Assembly: GCF_001403635.1 (NCBI RefSeq)
Contig: NZ_LN879466.1
Coordinates: 274,254 to 338,253, forward strand
DNA: 64,000 bases
From: Clostridium massiliamazoniense
GTDB lineage: Bacteria; Bacillota; Clostridia; Clostridiales; Clostridiaceae
Direction: 5' to 3'
Shown: positions 48,273 through 57,417 of the stretch, one piece after another
How positions within the stretch are numbered: position 1 is the stretch's first letter
How the letters are laid out: every line of letters begins with the position of its first letter
Translations under genes and position numbers: made by a program
Notes under the pieces: model-generated
Told to the model about the DNA's origin: nothing
Seen by the model: only the letters and a program-made list of their open reading frames with translations
Database searches by the model: none

Positions 48273-49082
48273 GTGAAAAAATTTATAATTTCTGTTATAA
48301 AATCTATTTTATTTATTTTGGTATACTTACTCATTCAAGGTAATGTAGCAAGGTTTATAACCAATGAATATCTTTTAAAAGGAAGAAGGTTTATTGATAA
48401 TGCTAACTCAATTGAGTATAGCAAGATGATAATTGATACTACAGCTATAAGTTTACTTATATCAATTATCTTAACTTTTATTTTTTTATTCTTGCTATAT
48501 AAATTTTCTAAGAGAGGTTTATTAGAAAGGTGTAAATTTAAAAAATTTAAAGCTGAGTATATTATATACATTGCTATGATTATAATAGGATTTGCTTTAG
48601 TTAATAGTTTAATTGTTTCTATTCTAAGCAATAACATAAGTAGTTATGAGGAAACTAATAATTTCATAGTAAATATGCAAAGTACATTAATATCGATGAT
48701 AATAATAAATATAGTTGGGCCCATATTTGAAGAAATATTATTTAGGGGAGTTATCTTTGATGAACTTTCAGAGACAAGTCCATTGTACATAGCAATAATT
48801 ATACAGGGATTATTATTTGCTATAGCTCATGGTAATTTATTACAAGGTATTTATACTTTCACATTAGGAATTATACTTGCTGTAATAAATTATTATTGTC
48901 AGTCAATATGGAGTGATATACTAGGGCATATTTTATTTAATATATTTGGTGGAGTGCTAATAGCTTATTTATTTAACATATCTCCATATCTATATTTAGT
49001 ATCTGTATTCTTAGGTATGGTTATTTTTGTAGTAGGATTCTATTTACTGATAAAAAGAAGTAAAAGGAATTTTACAACTTAA
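48273..49082 (+). CDS. CPBP family intramembrane metalloprotease
   Basis: This 269-residue polytopic protein contains the CAAX/bacteriocin-processing (ABI/CPBP) motifs: GPIFEEILFRGVIF (Glu-Glu and Arg), FAIAHGNLLQG (His) and GHILFNIFGG (His/Asn). Members are glutamate-type intramembrane proteases involved in prenyl-protein processing or bacteriocin self-immunity. The start is GTG 48273 with RBS gaggtg. A terminator follows. The substrate is unknown. Confidence 0.9.
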   Translation: MKKFIISVIKSILFILVYLLIQGNVARFITNEYLLKGRRFIDNANSIEYSKMIIDTTAISLLISIILTFIFLFLLYKFSKRGLLERCKFKKFKAEYIIYIAMIIIGFALVNSLIVSILSNNISSYEETNNFIVNMQSTLISMIIINIVGPIFEEILFRGVIFDELSETSPLYIAIIIQGLLFAIAHGNLLQGIYTFTLGIILAVINYYCQSIWSDILGHILFNIFGGVLIAYLFNISPYLYLVSVFLGMVIFVVGFYLLIKRSKRNFTT

Positions 49083-49107
49083 AACATTAAGTATTAACAA
49101 ACTAAGA

Positions 49108-49146
49108 TTTAATTCAGCTAGAGTTTCGGCTCTAGCTGAATTTTTG
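49108..49146. terminator. Bidirectional terminator
   Basis: aattcagctagag-TTTCGG-ctctagctgaatt, with A-rich and T-rich flanks. The outer attcag/ctgaat arms resemble the central hairpin of the dispersed repeat family. Confidence 0.88.
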
Positions 49147-49150
49147 CTAT

Positions 49151-49324
49151 TTAAGAATATTGTTTTAGAAGTTTAATTACTTCTTTTTCACAACGATTTC
49201 CATTACAGTGTCCAGTACAAGCCCCAGTTGCTTTTTTTACAGCTTCTAAAGTATTAGCTCCTGATTTTATAACTCTAATTAATTCATCTCTATCTATATT
49301 ATTACATATACAAACTACTCCCAT
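49151..49324 (-). CDS. Bfd-like [2Fe-2S]-binding small protein (57 aa)
   Basis: The frame starts MGVVCICNNIDRDELIRVIK and includes ACTGHCNGNRCEKEV. CxC near the N-terminus and CTGHC...C in the second half give the four-cysteine CxC-x(n)-CxxxxC-like arrangement of the BFD (bacterioferritin-associated ferredoxin/NifU-central) [2Fe-2S] fold. RBS aaaggaga lies 7 bp before ATG. It is monocistronic and converges on the CPBP gene. Such stand-alone domains hand electrons or iron-sulfur clusters to partners that are not evident here. Confidence 0.82.
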   Translation of the reverse strand: MGVVCICNNIDRDELIRVIKSGANTLEAVKKATGACTGHCNGNRCEKEVIKLLKQYS

Positions 49325-49465
49325 GATAAATTCTCCTTTGATAAGTATTTAAATATATATTTTAGTTTTTCCTAAATAAGAAATTGTATGTAAATTAATA
49401 AAAATATAAATATATAGAAATAATATATAAAGTGAAAATTGAAAACTAAAGAGGAGACTTTTATT

Positions 49466-50863
49466 ATGGAAAAGAAAGTTGGAATAATAGGATTAATTTC
49501 AATAGTAGTTGGTTCTATGATTGGTGGAGGAATATTTCAATTGCCATCATCAATGGCACAGGCAGGAGGTCCTGTAGCAGCTGCTATTGCATGGACAATA
49601 ACAGGAGTAGGAATATTTTTCTTAGGTAAGGTATTTCAAATACTTAATGAAAAAAGACCAGATTTATCTGGAGGAATATATAGTTATGCAAGAGAAGGCT
49701 TTGGAAAATACATAGGATTCAATTCAGCGTGGGGGTATTGGATAGCTCAAACCTTAGGAAATGTATCCTATGCAGTGTTGCTTATATACGCTTTAAAATC
49801 ATTTTTTCCTACTATGGGGGGAGTTAATAGTATAACTGGTTTTATTATAGCTACAATTATGATTTGGGGGGCTATGGCCATTTTATATAAAAGTATGGAG
49901 TTTGGGGAAAACTTAAATGTAATAGCAACCATAGCTAAATTAATTCCTGTGGCTTTAGCCATAATATTATTAATATTATCATTTAAAGTTAAAATATTTA
50001 CATCGGACCCTTTTGCTATGAATGTAGTTATGCAAAAGGACAAATATTTTGGAACTATCGGGAATCAAGTAAAGAATTCTTTATTACAAACTCTATGGGT
50101 TTTTATAGGTATAGAAAGTGCTGTTGTTATATCTGGAAGAGCAAAAAAATCTACTGATGTAGGTAAGGCTACCATAATAGGTTATTTTGGAACATTAGTA
50201 TGTTACTTATTAATAGTTTTTTTGAGTTATGGAGTACTTCCACAATACACTTTAATGAATCTTCAAAATCCTGCTTTAGGCGGCTTATTGCAAGATACCT
50301 ACGGAACTTGGGCCGCTGTAATAGTAAATATAGGTGTCATAATATCAGTTTTAGGAGCATGGATGGCATGGACAATTATCAATGCAGAAATTCCAATGAC
50401 TGCTGCGAAGGATAAAGTATTTCCAATGTCTCTAGGAAAAGTAGGGAAGAGTGGAGCTGCTATAAATGCTTTATTTTTAAATTCTATAATAATGGAGATA
50501 GCCTTTGTTTTTGCTATGTTTGCAAATAATGCCTTTATAGCTATTACTAACATAGCCACTACAATGGTCTTATTACCTTACATATTATCAGCAGCTTTTT
50601 TAATTAAGATATCTTGGAGTGAAAAAGAATATTTACATATACTCTATGGTCTTATAAGTATGGTATTTTCTCTTTATGCTATATCAACAGCTGGAATAGT
50701 TGGTATTTTGCAGTTGTTTATTATTTATTCTATAGGATTAATATTTATTATAATAAGGGCAAGAGAGCAAAAGGAACAGCTCTTTGAAAAGAGTTGGGAA
50801 AGAACGATTGGAGTTATAATAACTATATTAGGGGTAATAGGAATTATTTATTTAATAATGTGA
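49466..50863 (+). CDS. APC-family amino acid permease/antiporter (basic amino acid/polyamine, ArcD-like)
   Basis: This transporter of about 465 residues has 12 or more membrane helices. The N-terminal GLISIVVGSMIGGGIFQLPSSMAQAGGP is the substrate-binding first helix of the basic amino acid/polyamine antiporter group. RPDLSGGIYSYAREGFGKYIGF and WVFIGIESAVVISGRAKKSTDVGKAT are also typical. Probable substrates are arginine/ornithine or a related pair. No arginine deiminase genes are adjacent, so specificity is uncertain. ATG 49466 has RBS gaggag; a TTG at 49439 does not. Confidence 0.88.
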   Translation: MEKKVGIIGLISIVVGSMIGGGIFQLPSSMAQAGGPVAAAIAWTITGVGIFFLGKVFQILNEKRPDLSGGIYSYAREGFGKYIGFNSAWGYWIAQTLGNVSYAVLLIYALKSFFPTMGGVNSITGFIIATIMIWGAMAILYKSMEFGENLNVIATIAKLIPVALAIILLILSFKVKIFTSDPFAMNVVMQKDKYFGTIGNQVKNSLLQTLWVFIGIESAVVISGRAKKSTDVGKATIIGYFGTLVCYLLIVFLSYGVLPQYTLMNLQNPALGGLLQDTYGTWAAVIVNIGVIISVLGAWMAWTIINAEIPMTAAKDKVFPMSLGKVGKSGAAINALFLNSIIMEIAFVFAMFANNAFIAITNIATTMVLLPYILSAAFLIKISWSEKEYLHILYGLISMVFSLYAISTAGIVGILQLFIIYSIGLIFIIIRAREQKEQLFEKSWERTIGVIITILGVIGIIYLIM

Positions 50864-50943
50864 AGAAAGAGAATATTGAAAGGTTATTAACTATTAAAAC
50901 TTTGGTTTTTATAGATTTTAGAAAATAATAGCTAAAAGGAAAA

Positions 50944-50992
50944 GAAGTTATATCAAAATTCTTATTAGGAGTTTTGATATAACTTCTTTCTT
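50944..50992. terminator. Bidirectional terminator
   Basis: agaagttatatcaaaa pairs with ttttgatataacttct around 13 nt; T-rich on the plus side and near the stop of the convergent gene. Confidence 0.85.
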
Positions 50993-50997
50993 TATAT

Positions 50998-51552
50998 TTA
51001 ATCAAGAAATTGATGTTTTAATCTATTGACTACAGGGGATAGTGGTAATGCTATTATTATCCCAAGAATTATTTCAGAGATATCTCCAGGAAAATGAGCA
51101 GCAGCATATAATATACTAGCCCAAAATGATGTTGTAGCTCCAACTATTAGCCTACCAACTATAGCATTTGCTATAAAATAGCCTATAGCAGAAATTGCAC
51201 CACCAACAATAAATGATAATAGATAAATTTTAAAGTTTCTTTTATCAAAAGCATCTAGAACTGCAGCAGCTCCAAGACCCATTAAACCTTGAATAACAAA
51301 ACTAAAAGGAGCCCAATAGGCATAACCTGATGCAAGGTCAATTAACCCCATTCCAAAAGCACCTACTAAAAAGCCTTTTTTCTTTCCTAATAAAACTGCT
51401 GAAAGTAAAACTATACAATCTGCTGGTTGGGCCATTCCATTAAGAGTTGGTACTCTTATAAATGAGCCTATAACGAAGGTGAAGGCTATCATAAGTGAAG
51501 TTAAAATGAGAGCCATTAGTTTTACATTTCTTCCTTTAGATTGACTTTGCAT
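50998..51552 (-). CDS. ECF transporter S component (substrate-binding membrane subunit)
   Basis: This 184-residue protein has six membrane helices. The pattern near the start (GSFIRVPTLNGMAQPADCIVLLSAVLLGKKKGFLVGAFGMGLIDLASGY) fits energy-coupling-factor S components that capture vitamins or cofactor precursors and borrow the shared EcfAAT module, which is not encoded here. I could not assign the vitamin and found no riboswitch upstream. I use ATG 51552, 8 bp after aaggagg; ATG 51558 is only 2 bp away and the longer frame to 51633 precedes the RBS. Confidence 0.85.
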   Translation of the reverse strand: MQSQSKGRNVKLMALILTSLMIAFTFVIGSFIRVPTLNGMAQPADCIVLLSAVLLGKKKGFLVGAFGMGLIDLASGYAYWAPFSFVIQGLMGLGAAAVLDAFDKRNFKIYLLSFIVGGAISAIGYFIANAIVGRLIVGATTSFWASILYAAAHFPGDISEIILGIIIALPLSPVVNRLKHQFLD

Positions 51553-51558
51553 GTTCAT

Positions 51559-51798
51559 TTCCTCCTTAGTAAAAGCACGTATATGTATATATAAATCATA
51601 TAGGTAGGTATAATTAAATGCAAATATACCCATACAATTTATAAAATTTATTTTATTCAGTAATTTAAATAATAGTTTTAAAGAAAATATATTATTCTAT
51701 AAAATATATTTTTAGAGAATAAATTACAAATTATTCATGGATTATATTTCAATAGTTTTAAAAATGAGGAATAAAGGTTAATATTAAATATTTAATAG
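51559..51798 (-). promoter_or_regulatory. Leader region of the ECF S-component gene
   Basis: About 240 bp, AT-rich. A weak dyad ggtata-N12-tatacc (51605-51628) is the only symmetry found. It does not resemble any vitamin riboswitch I know. Confidence 0.35.
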
Positions 51799-51893
51799 TT
51801 TATATTACTTTTATAAGTGTATTTTTTCACCTATATAGCTAGATAAAAAAGAAAAGAGGATGTATCTGTAATTTGATACATCCTCTTTTTTTA
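51799..51893 (+). repeat. Intergenic repeat family, copy F (partial)
   Basis: tatattacttttataa...ctatatagctagataaaa...gaggatgtatctgtaatttgatacatcctc is followed by seven T, making a strong terminator. Middle modules are deleted. A separate minus-oriented piece of the hairpin module (attcagatag...ctgaattaagtct) lies at 51910-51950, next to the dehydrogenase stop. Confidence 0.8.
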
Positions 51894-51961
51894 GATTTTT
51901 TATAATTTTGATTAAAATTCAGATAGAATTTGACTTTAGCTGAATTAAGTCTCAGCTTATG

Positions 51962-52963
51962 CTATGCAAATAATATATTTTTTTCTTTTATTAGAATGTC
52001 TAGAGGAGTTTCTATTCTGTTTTCAATGCCACCTGAATAGAAAGAGTCTATATTACTTAAAACTCCAGAGAATAGTGTTTCTTTTGCTTCAGCACTAAGC
52101 CAAGCACTATGTGGAGTTAAAACAATTTTAGATGGATTATCTAAATGTAAAAGAGGATTATAAGCTTCTATAGGTTCAACTGTGAACACATCCAAAGCAG
52201 CACCACCAATTAAATTTTCATTTAAAGCTCTAGTAAGATCTTTTTCAACAATTATTGGTCCTCTACCTACATTGACTATTAAAGCATCTTTTTTCATCAT
52301 TTTAAGAACTTCATAGTTTATAAGTCCCTCAGTTTTTTTATTAAGTGAAGCATAAATTGAAATTACATCTGATTCTTTTATTAGTTTTTCAAAACTAACC
52401 ATCTCATAAGGAACATCTTGTTTATTTCCTGATGGAGAGTAATATATTACTTTAGCACCGAAGGCATCAAAGACTTTAGCAGCTTGTCTTCCAATATTGC
52501 CAAGACCAATTATTCCAACTGTCTTTCCAAAAAGTTGAGCTGGATTATTATAAGGACTAGCAAAAGTATTTAGTTTAGAAAATTCTCCATCCTTAACGAA
52601 TTTATCTTGAATAACTATTTTGTTCATTAGAGATAAAAGTAGAGCTATACTGTGTTGAGCTACAGTATGTGTTGAGTATCCAGCTACATTAGTTACAGCT
52701 ATTCCTTTTTCTCTAGCGTATTCTATATCGATTATATTAAAGCCAGTAGTCATTTGGCATATTAGTTCTAATTTTTCTGCATGTTCTAAAACTTCTTTAT
52801 TTAGAACTGCTTGAGTATTAATTATTATTTGAGCATCTTTAATTCTCTCAATAAGTTCATCCCTAGATGTTGATTTATATATTTCAACATTTCCATATTG
52901 ATTTAATCTGTTAAAGCAAAAATCGCCCATGACTTTTGAATCTAAAACTACTATTTTTTTCAT
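51962..52963 (-). CDS. D-2-hydroxyacid dehydrogenase (NAD-dependent)
   Basis: This 333-residue enzyme reduces 2-oxoacids (such as glyoxylate or hydroxypyruvate) to D-2-hydroxyacids. The NAD-binding motif is VGIIGLGNIGRQAAKVFDAFG (about 150-170). The active-site triad is visible: Arg in VNVGRGPIIVE, Glu in VFTVEPIE and His in LTPHSAW. The N-terminal catalytic domain includes TGFNIIDIEYAREKGIAVTNVAGYSTHTVAQH. Substrate specificity cannot be read. RBS aaggag is close to ATG. Confidence 0.92.
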   Translation of the reverse strand: MKKIVVLDSKVMGDFCFNRLNQYGNVEIYKSTSRDELIERIKDAQIIINTQAVLNKEVLEHAEKLELICQMTTGFNIIDIEYAREKGIAVTNVAGYSTHTVAQHSIALLLSLMNKIVIQDKFVKDGEFSKLNTFASPYNNPAQLFGKTVGIIGLGNIGRQAAKVFDAFGAKVIYYSPSGNKQDVPYEMVSFEKLIKESDVISIYASLNKKTEGLINYEVLKMMKKDALIVNVGRGPIIVEKDLTRALNENLIGGAALDVFTVEPIEAYNPLLHLDNPSKIVLTPHSAWLSAEAKETLFSGVLSNIDSFYSGGIENRIETPLDILIKEKNILFA

Positions 52964-53048
52964 ATATAAAACTCCTTTTTATTTTTAAATTTAAACCCCG
53001 TTAATCATTAATCAATATAATAGCTAAAAACACTAAACTTAAAAAGGA

Positions 53049-53082
53049 CCACCATAAGGAATTTAATTCTATAAGGTGGCTT
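53049..53082 (-). other. Hairpin upstream of the dehydrogenase
   Basis: ccaccata...tataaggtgg arms (with a bulge) surround ggaatttaattc, itself a palindrome. On the minus strand it is followed by tccttttta. It may be an attenuator in the dehydrogenase leader or a terminator for an unseen transcript. Confidence 0.4.
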
Positions 53083-53228
53083 GTGTTAAAATTATATACT
53101 AAAAAAGCTCCTAGGACTTTAGATAAACTATTAATAATTTATTAAAAAAACAATTATGAAAAGGTTTAATTAAATTTTAATAGAATATATATAGTAGTAA
53201 TTAAATAATTTCAGAAGGGGTAATGTCT

Positions 53229-53552
53229 ATGAGTAATTTATTTTTTCCAGTTATAAATATAAATAACAAAAGCCTAAAAGAATTAGGAAATTTCATTTTT
53301 ACCTATGAGGGGTGTAAATACCCTGGTGGAATTAGAAGAATAAAAGAAAATAGTAGCAAAACAGTTAAATTACCAAATAGTTACTTAGATACAGAGGAAA
53401 AATTAATAATGATATATAGAGATAAAAGTGGAAAAAAGAAAAGGTATATAATAAAGGATTCTTTTTCAAAAAATGATTTATGGAAAATGGATGTAAATGT
53501 TTATGATATTAGTGATTATGGTGAACTTGAATTCAATGTGGCAATAAACTAA
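53229..53552 (+). CDS. Hypothetical protein (107 aa)
   Basis: I do not recognise this soluble protein. It is rich in Lys, Asn and aromatic residues, has no membrane segment or signal peptide, and looks mostly beta-stranded: alternating hydrophobic segments such as NFIFTYEGC, KTVKLPNSYL, KLIMIYRD, KKRYIIKD and WKMDVNVYDI. Two ATG codons are possible (53223, 53229); aagggg is best spaced to the second. It lies alone between the dehydrogenase and a large repeat copy. Confidence 0.65.
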   Translation: MSNLFFPVININNKSLKELGNFIFTYEGCKYPGGIRRIKENSSKTVKLPNSYLDTEEKLIMIYRDKSGKKKRYIIKDSFSKNDLWKMDVNVYDISDYGELEFNVAIN

Positions 53553-53564
53553 TTATTGATAAAG

Positions 53565-53994
53565 ATGGGGCTATATTAAATCAGCCCCTTAATTTATATT
53601 ACTTTTATAAACGTAGACTTAATTCAGGTGGAGTTTTGACTCCATCTGAATGCTTAGTCGTAGTTATCTAGAAGCGTGAGGCTTTATCTCCTACTTATAG
53701 AAGAGAGGAGTATTACAGCCTCTAGCTATCAGATAAGTGTATTTTTTCATCTGCCGAGATAGCTATATAGGTACAAAATGCTGTGACCATTGAACTAGTA
53801 GTAGAAGCTCTTTATTTTTGAACAATAGTTTCGTGAAAAATTTTGATTGTTTGAACAAAGTGAGTTTAGAAATTTTAGAAACTGTTGTAGAAAAAATATT
53901 AGAGCTTCTTTACGTAAGTGAGTGGTCACAAGTGATGAACCTATATAGCTAGATAAAAGTCAGAGAGGATGTGTCTGTAATTTGATACATCCTC
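53565..53994 (+). repeat. Intergenic repeat family, copy G (longest, with nested inverted repeat)
   Basis: It holds the complete module set of copy D, plus about 190 bp at 53762-53950 flanked by imperfect inverted arms of about 45 bp: ctatataggt...tgtgacca...gaagctct on the left, and tagagcttc...agtggtcaca...aacctatata on the right. The end hairpin (gaggatgtgtc...gatacatcctc) and T-run close it. It lies 3' of the 107-aa gene and 3' of the small minus-strand gene. Confidence 0.85.
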
Positions 53995-54005
53995 ATTTTT
54001 TTATT

Positions 54006-54119
54006 TTATGGTTTAAGATTTTTTTTATTTTGTAAAGCTAGATAAGGATAAATAATAAAAGCTCTAATAGTGTAAAATAGACGTACTAAAAGATCGGCTA
54101 GAACATCCATTTCTTGCAT
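54006..54119 (-). CDS. Small hydrophobic protein (37 aa)
   Basis: The frame is MQEMDVLADLLVRLFYTIRA continuing FIIYPYLALQNKKNLKP. It has a moderately hydrophobic, aromatic-rich helix with a basic tail. The RBS ggagt lies 7-8 bp before ATG, and an extended -10 (TGATATAAT) lies about 30 bp upstream, so it has both expression signals. The size and composition recall membrane-active peptides, including type I toxins, but no antisense RNA is shown. Function unknown. Confidence 0.55.
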   Translation of the reverse strand: MQEMDVLADLLVRLFYTIRAFIIYPYLALQNKKNLKP

Positions 54120-54148
54120 TATATCAACTCCTATCTATTATGATTTAC

Positions 54149-54157
54149 ATTATATCA
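54149..54157 (-). promoter_or_regulatory. Extended -10 promoter of the 37-aa gene
   Basis: TGATATAAT on the minus strand, with no strong -35 at 17 bp. It leaves a leader of roughly 22 nt before ATG 54119. Confidence 0.5.
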
Positions 54158-54334
54158 TTCCCTACAATATCCATTATATTACAATAGATTCAAATATAAA
54201 TAATTTTTTAGTTAATTAAATATAAGTATCCAATTATGCAAATTAATAAAAACAATAGAGGTAAAAAGAACTAATATTGGGGAATGAATCCTTGTTATAC
54301 TATTATTACGCACTGGATTATATTTCAAAATAAA

Positions 54335-54363
54335 TTGACACTTTAGCCATAGAGTTTTAAAAT
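54335..54363 (+). promoter_or_regulatory. Sigma-A promoter, probably for uvrA
   Basis: Consensus TTGACA (54335-54340), exact 17-bp spacer, TAAAAT (54358-54363). It gives a leader of about 220 bp before uvrA. No LexA-type gaac...gttc dyad was seen near it. Confidence 0.7.
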
Positions 54364-54591
54364 ATTATAAATAATGAATTATAGGATTAATATTAATTCC
54401 TAGATTAAAAAATAAGGTGAAATTTTTTTTAAGTTGTGATATTTAGACTGAAAGAAGATTAATAATTATTTAGATAATAGAGATTTAATAAATAGGACAA
54501 AATTATAGAGATTACTAGATATTTAAAATGTTTTTAAATAAAAAGTAATTTTCTATGAGTTTAAGTTTTATTATATAAAGGGAGATATACC

Positions 54592-57417
54592 ATGAAAAAT
54601 AAAATTGTAATAAAAGGATCGAAAGTACATAATTTAAAAAATGTCGACCTTGAAATACCGAGAGACAAGTTAGTTGTTTTCACAGGGTTATCAGGCTCTG
54701 GTAAATCATCATTAGCTTTTGACACCTTATATGCTGAGGGACAAAGAAGGTATGTTGAATCATTATCTTCTTATGCGAGACAATTTCTAGGTCAAATGGA
54801 TAAACCAGATGTTGAATCTATAGAGGGATTGTCACCTGCTATATCTATAGATCAAAAAACAACGTCAAGAAATCCACGTTCAACAGTGGGAACAGTAACT
54901 GAGATATATGATTATTTAAGATTGCTTTATGCAAGAATAGGTGTGCCTCATTGTCCAAAGTGTGGAAAGGTTATATCAAAACAAACTGTAGATACCATTG
55001 TTGATAGTATTTTATCTTTAGAGGAAAGAACTAAAATTCAGTTATTAGCACCTCTTGTTAGAGGAAGAAAAGGAACTCATGAAAAGGTCTTAGAAAATAT
55101 TAAGAAAAGTGGATTTGTAAGAGTTAGAATTGATGGTGATATCTATGATATTACAGAAGAGGATATTAAGCTAGAAAAAAATAAAAAACATAATATTGAA
55201 GCAGTAGTTGACAGAATAGTTGTTAAAGAAGGAATTGAAAGAAGATTAACAGATTCCTTAGAAACAGCTTTAAGATTAGGTGAAGGGTTAGTAATTCTTA
55301 ATGTGATTGGTGAAGGAGATAAAATATATAGTGAAAACTTTGCTTGTGCAGATTGTGGAATAAGCATAGAAGAATTAGAACCAAGAAGTTTTTCATTTAA
55401 CTCACCTTTTGGTAAATGCGACTATTGTGATGGGTTAGGAAGTTTACTAGAAATAGATGTGGATTTAGTTGTACCCAATAAAAACCTTACAATAAAAGAA
55501 GGAGCCATATCAAGTTGGGGTGAAGGAAGATTAAAGGAGGAAGCATGGACTTTTGCAGTATTAAAATCACTTATGGAAACATATGATTTTGATTTAGATA
55601 CTCCGTTTAAGGATTTAAGCAAAGAAGTTCAAGATATCTTACTTTACGGTACTAATGGTGAAAAAATAGTAGTTAATTATGAAAAAGAAGGCGTTAAGGG
55701 TACTTATAACCACTCCTTTGAGGGTGAAATAAATGCTTTAAGAAGAAGATATTTAGAATCAAATTCTGATTATATAAAAGCTGAAATAGAAAAATATATG
55801 AGTGATAATAAATGTCCTAAGTGTAAAGGTGCTAGATTAAGACCAGAAGTTTTAGCTGTTACAGTTGGAGATAAGAATATATATGAATTTACTAAATTAT
55901 CTATAGGTGATGAATTAGAATTCTTAAAAAATGTAGAATTATCAGAAAAAGATAAAATTATAAGTGACCAAATATTAAAGGAAATTGTAGCTAGATTAAC
56001 ATTCCTTATGAATGTAGGACTTGATTATTTAGACTTAGCTAGAACAGCAGGAACACTTTCAGGGGGAGAAGCACAAAGAATAAGATTAGCAACTCAAATT
56101 GGTTCACAACTTATGGGAGTATTATATATTTTAGATGAGCCATCTATAGGTCTTCATCAAAGAGATAATGATAAATTAATAGCAACTTTACAAGGATTAA
56201 GAGATGTTGGAAATACCCTTGTAGTCGTAGAACACGATGAAGATACAATGAGAGCGGCAGATTTTATCGTAGATATTGGACCAGGTGCTGGTGAGCATGG
56301 TGGTGAAATTGTAGCCACTGGAACTCTAGAAGAGATAATGGAAAATGAAAAATCATTAACTGGTCAATATTTATCAGGTAAAAAGAAAGTTGAAATTCCT
56401 ACTGAAAGAAGAAAAGGTAATGGAAATTTCATTACAGTAAAGGGAGCTAAGGAAAATAACTTAAAAAATATAAATGTAAAGTTTCCTCTAGGAACCCTTA
56501 CTATGGTAACAGGAGTATCAGGTTCTGGTAAAAGTACCTTAGTTAATAGTATTCTTTACAAAGGACTTGCTAAAGTTGTTTCTAAGTCAAAGGTTATTCC
56601 AGGGGAACATAAAGAAATTTTGGGGTATGAAAATATTGATAAAATAATAGAGATTGACCAAAGTCCTATAGGAAGAACTCCAAGAAGTAATCCTGCTACT
56701 TATACAGGAACTTTTGATATAATAAGAGAGTTATTTTCACAAACACCAGATGCAAAAATGAAAGGTTATAAACCAGGAAGATTTTCATTCAATGTTAAAG
56801 GTGGAAGATGTGAAGCTTGTAGTGGAGATGGAATAATTAAAATTGAAATGCAGTTTTTATCAGATGTTTATGTACCTTGTGAAGTATGTAAGGGTAAGAG
56901 ATACAATAGAGAAACTTTAGAGGTAAAATACAAGGGCAAAAATATAGCTGAAGTATTAAATATGACTGTAGAAGAGGGCTTAGAGTTCTTTGAAAATATA
57001 CCAAGAATCCATAAAAAACTTCAAACTTTAAATGATGTTGGTCTTGGGTATATTAGATTAGGTCAACCATCAACACAATTATCAGGAGGAGAAGCTCAAA
57101 GAATTAAGTTAGCTTATGAGTTATCTAAAAGAAGTACAGGTAAAACTTTATACATTTTAGATGAGCCAACAACAGGATTGCATATAGATGATGTTAATAG
57201 ACTAATAAAAATATTGCAAAGATTAGTTGATGCAGGTAATACTGTAGTTGTTATAGAGCATAATTTAGATATGATAAAGTGTGCTGATCACATAATTGAT
57301 TTAGGGCCAGAAGGTGGTCAAAGAGGTGGAACAATTATAGGAACTGGAACCCCTGAGGAAATAATGAATACAGAAGGTTCATATACAGGAAAATACTTGA
57401 AGTTAACTACAAAATAA
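54592..57417 (+). CDS. uvrA: UvrABC system protein A
   Basis: This 941-residue damage-recognition ATPase has two ABC modules. The first Walker A is [14 protein letters not shown] (about 31-44), the second [13 protein letters not shown] (about 640-652). Signature motifs LSGGEAQRI occur twice. CxxC zinc clusters are present: CPKCGK, CADCG/CDYCDG, CPKCKG and CEACSGDG...CEVCKGKR, with the last forming the C-terminal zinc finger that contacts DNA. Length is full. RBS aagggag. It stands alone, unlike the usual uvrB-uvrA pair. Confidence 0.98.
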   Translation: MKNKIVIKGSKVHNLKNVDLEIPRDKLVVFTGLSGSGKSSLAFDTLYAEGQRRYVESLSSYARQFLGQMDKPDVESIEGLSPAISIDQKTTSRNPRSTVGTVTEIYDYLRLLYARIGVPHCPKCGKVISKQTVDTIVDSILSLEERTKIQLLAPLVRGRKGTHEKVLENIKKSGFVRVRIDGDIYDITEEDIKLEKNKKHNIEAVVDRIVVKEGIERRLTDSLETALRLGEGLVILNVIGEGDKIYSENFACADCGISIEELEPRSFSFNSPFGKCDYCDGLGSLLEIDVDLVVPNKNLTIKEGAISSWGEGRLKEEAWTFAVLKSLMETYDFDLDTPFKDLSKEVQDILLYGTNGEKIVVNYEKEGVKGTYNHSFEGEINALRRRYLESNSDYIKAEIEKYMSDNKCPKCKGARLRPEVLAVTVGDKNIYEFTKLSIGDELEFLKNVELSEKDKIISDQILKEIVARLTFLMNVGLDYLDLARTAGTLSGGEAQRIRLATQIGSQLMGVLYILDEPSIGLHQRDNDKLIATLQGLRDVGNTLVVVEHDEDTMRAADFIVDIGPGAGEHGGEIVATGTLEEIMENEKSLTGQYLSGKKKVEIPTERRKGNGNFITVKGAKENNLKNINVKFPLGTLTMVTGVSGSGKSTLVNSILYKGLAKVVSKSKVIPGEHKEILGYENIDKIIEIDQSPIGRTPRSNPATYTGTFDIIRELFSQTPDAKMKGYKPGRFSFNVKGGRCEACSGDGIIKIEMQFLSDVYVPCEVCKGKRYNRETLEVKYKGKNIAEVLNMTVEEGLEFFENIPRIHKKLQTLNDVGLGYIRLGQPSTQLSGGEAQRIKLAYELSKRSTGKTLYILDEPTTGLHIDDVNRLIKILQRLVDAGNTVVVIEHNLDMIKCADHIIDLGPEGGQRGGTIIGTGTPEEIMNTEGSYTGKYLKLTTK

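Noticed and set aside
50200-50559. Frames on both strands inside the amino-acid permease
   Set aside because: Shadows of the permease; not matching any family and lacking RBS.
51553-51798. Vitamin riboswitch upstream of the ECF S component
   Set aside because: No conserved TPP, FMN, cobalamin, preQ1 or folate aptamer core could be recognised.
16973-54003. CRISPR array as explanation for the recurring hairpins
   Set aside because: The repeats are far apart, long, multi-modular and in both orientations, with no regular spacers and no cas genes.
54120-54591. LexA (SOS) box at uvrA
   Set aside because: No gaac...gttc-type dyad was found near the clear sigma-A promoter, so SOS control cannot be claimed from this sequence.
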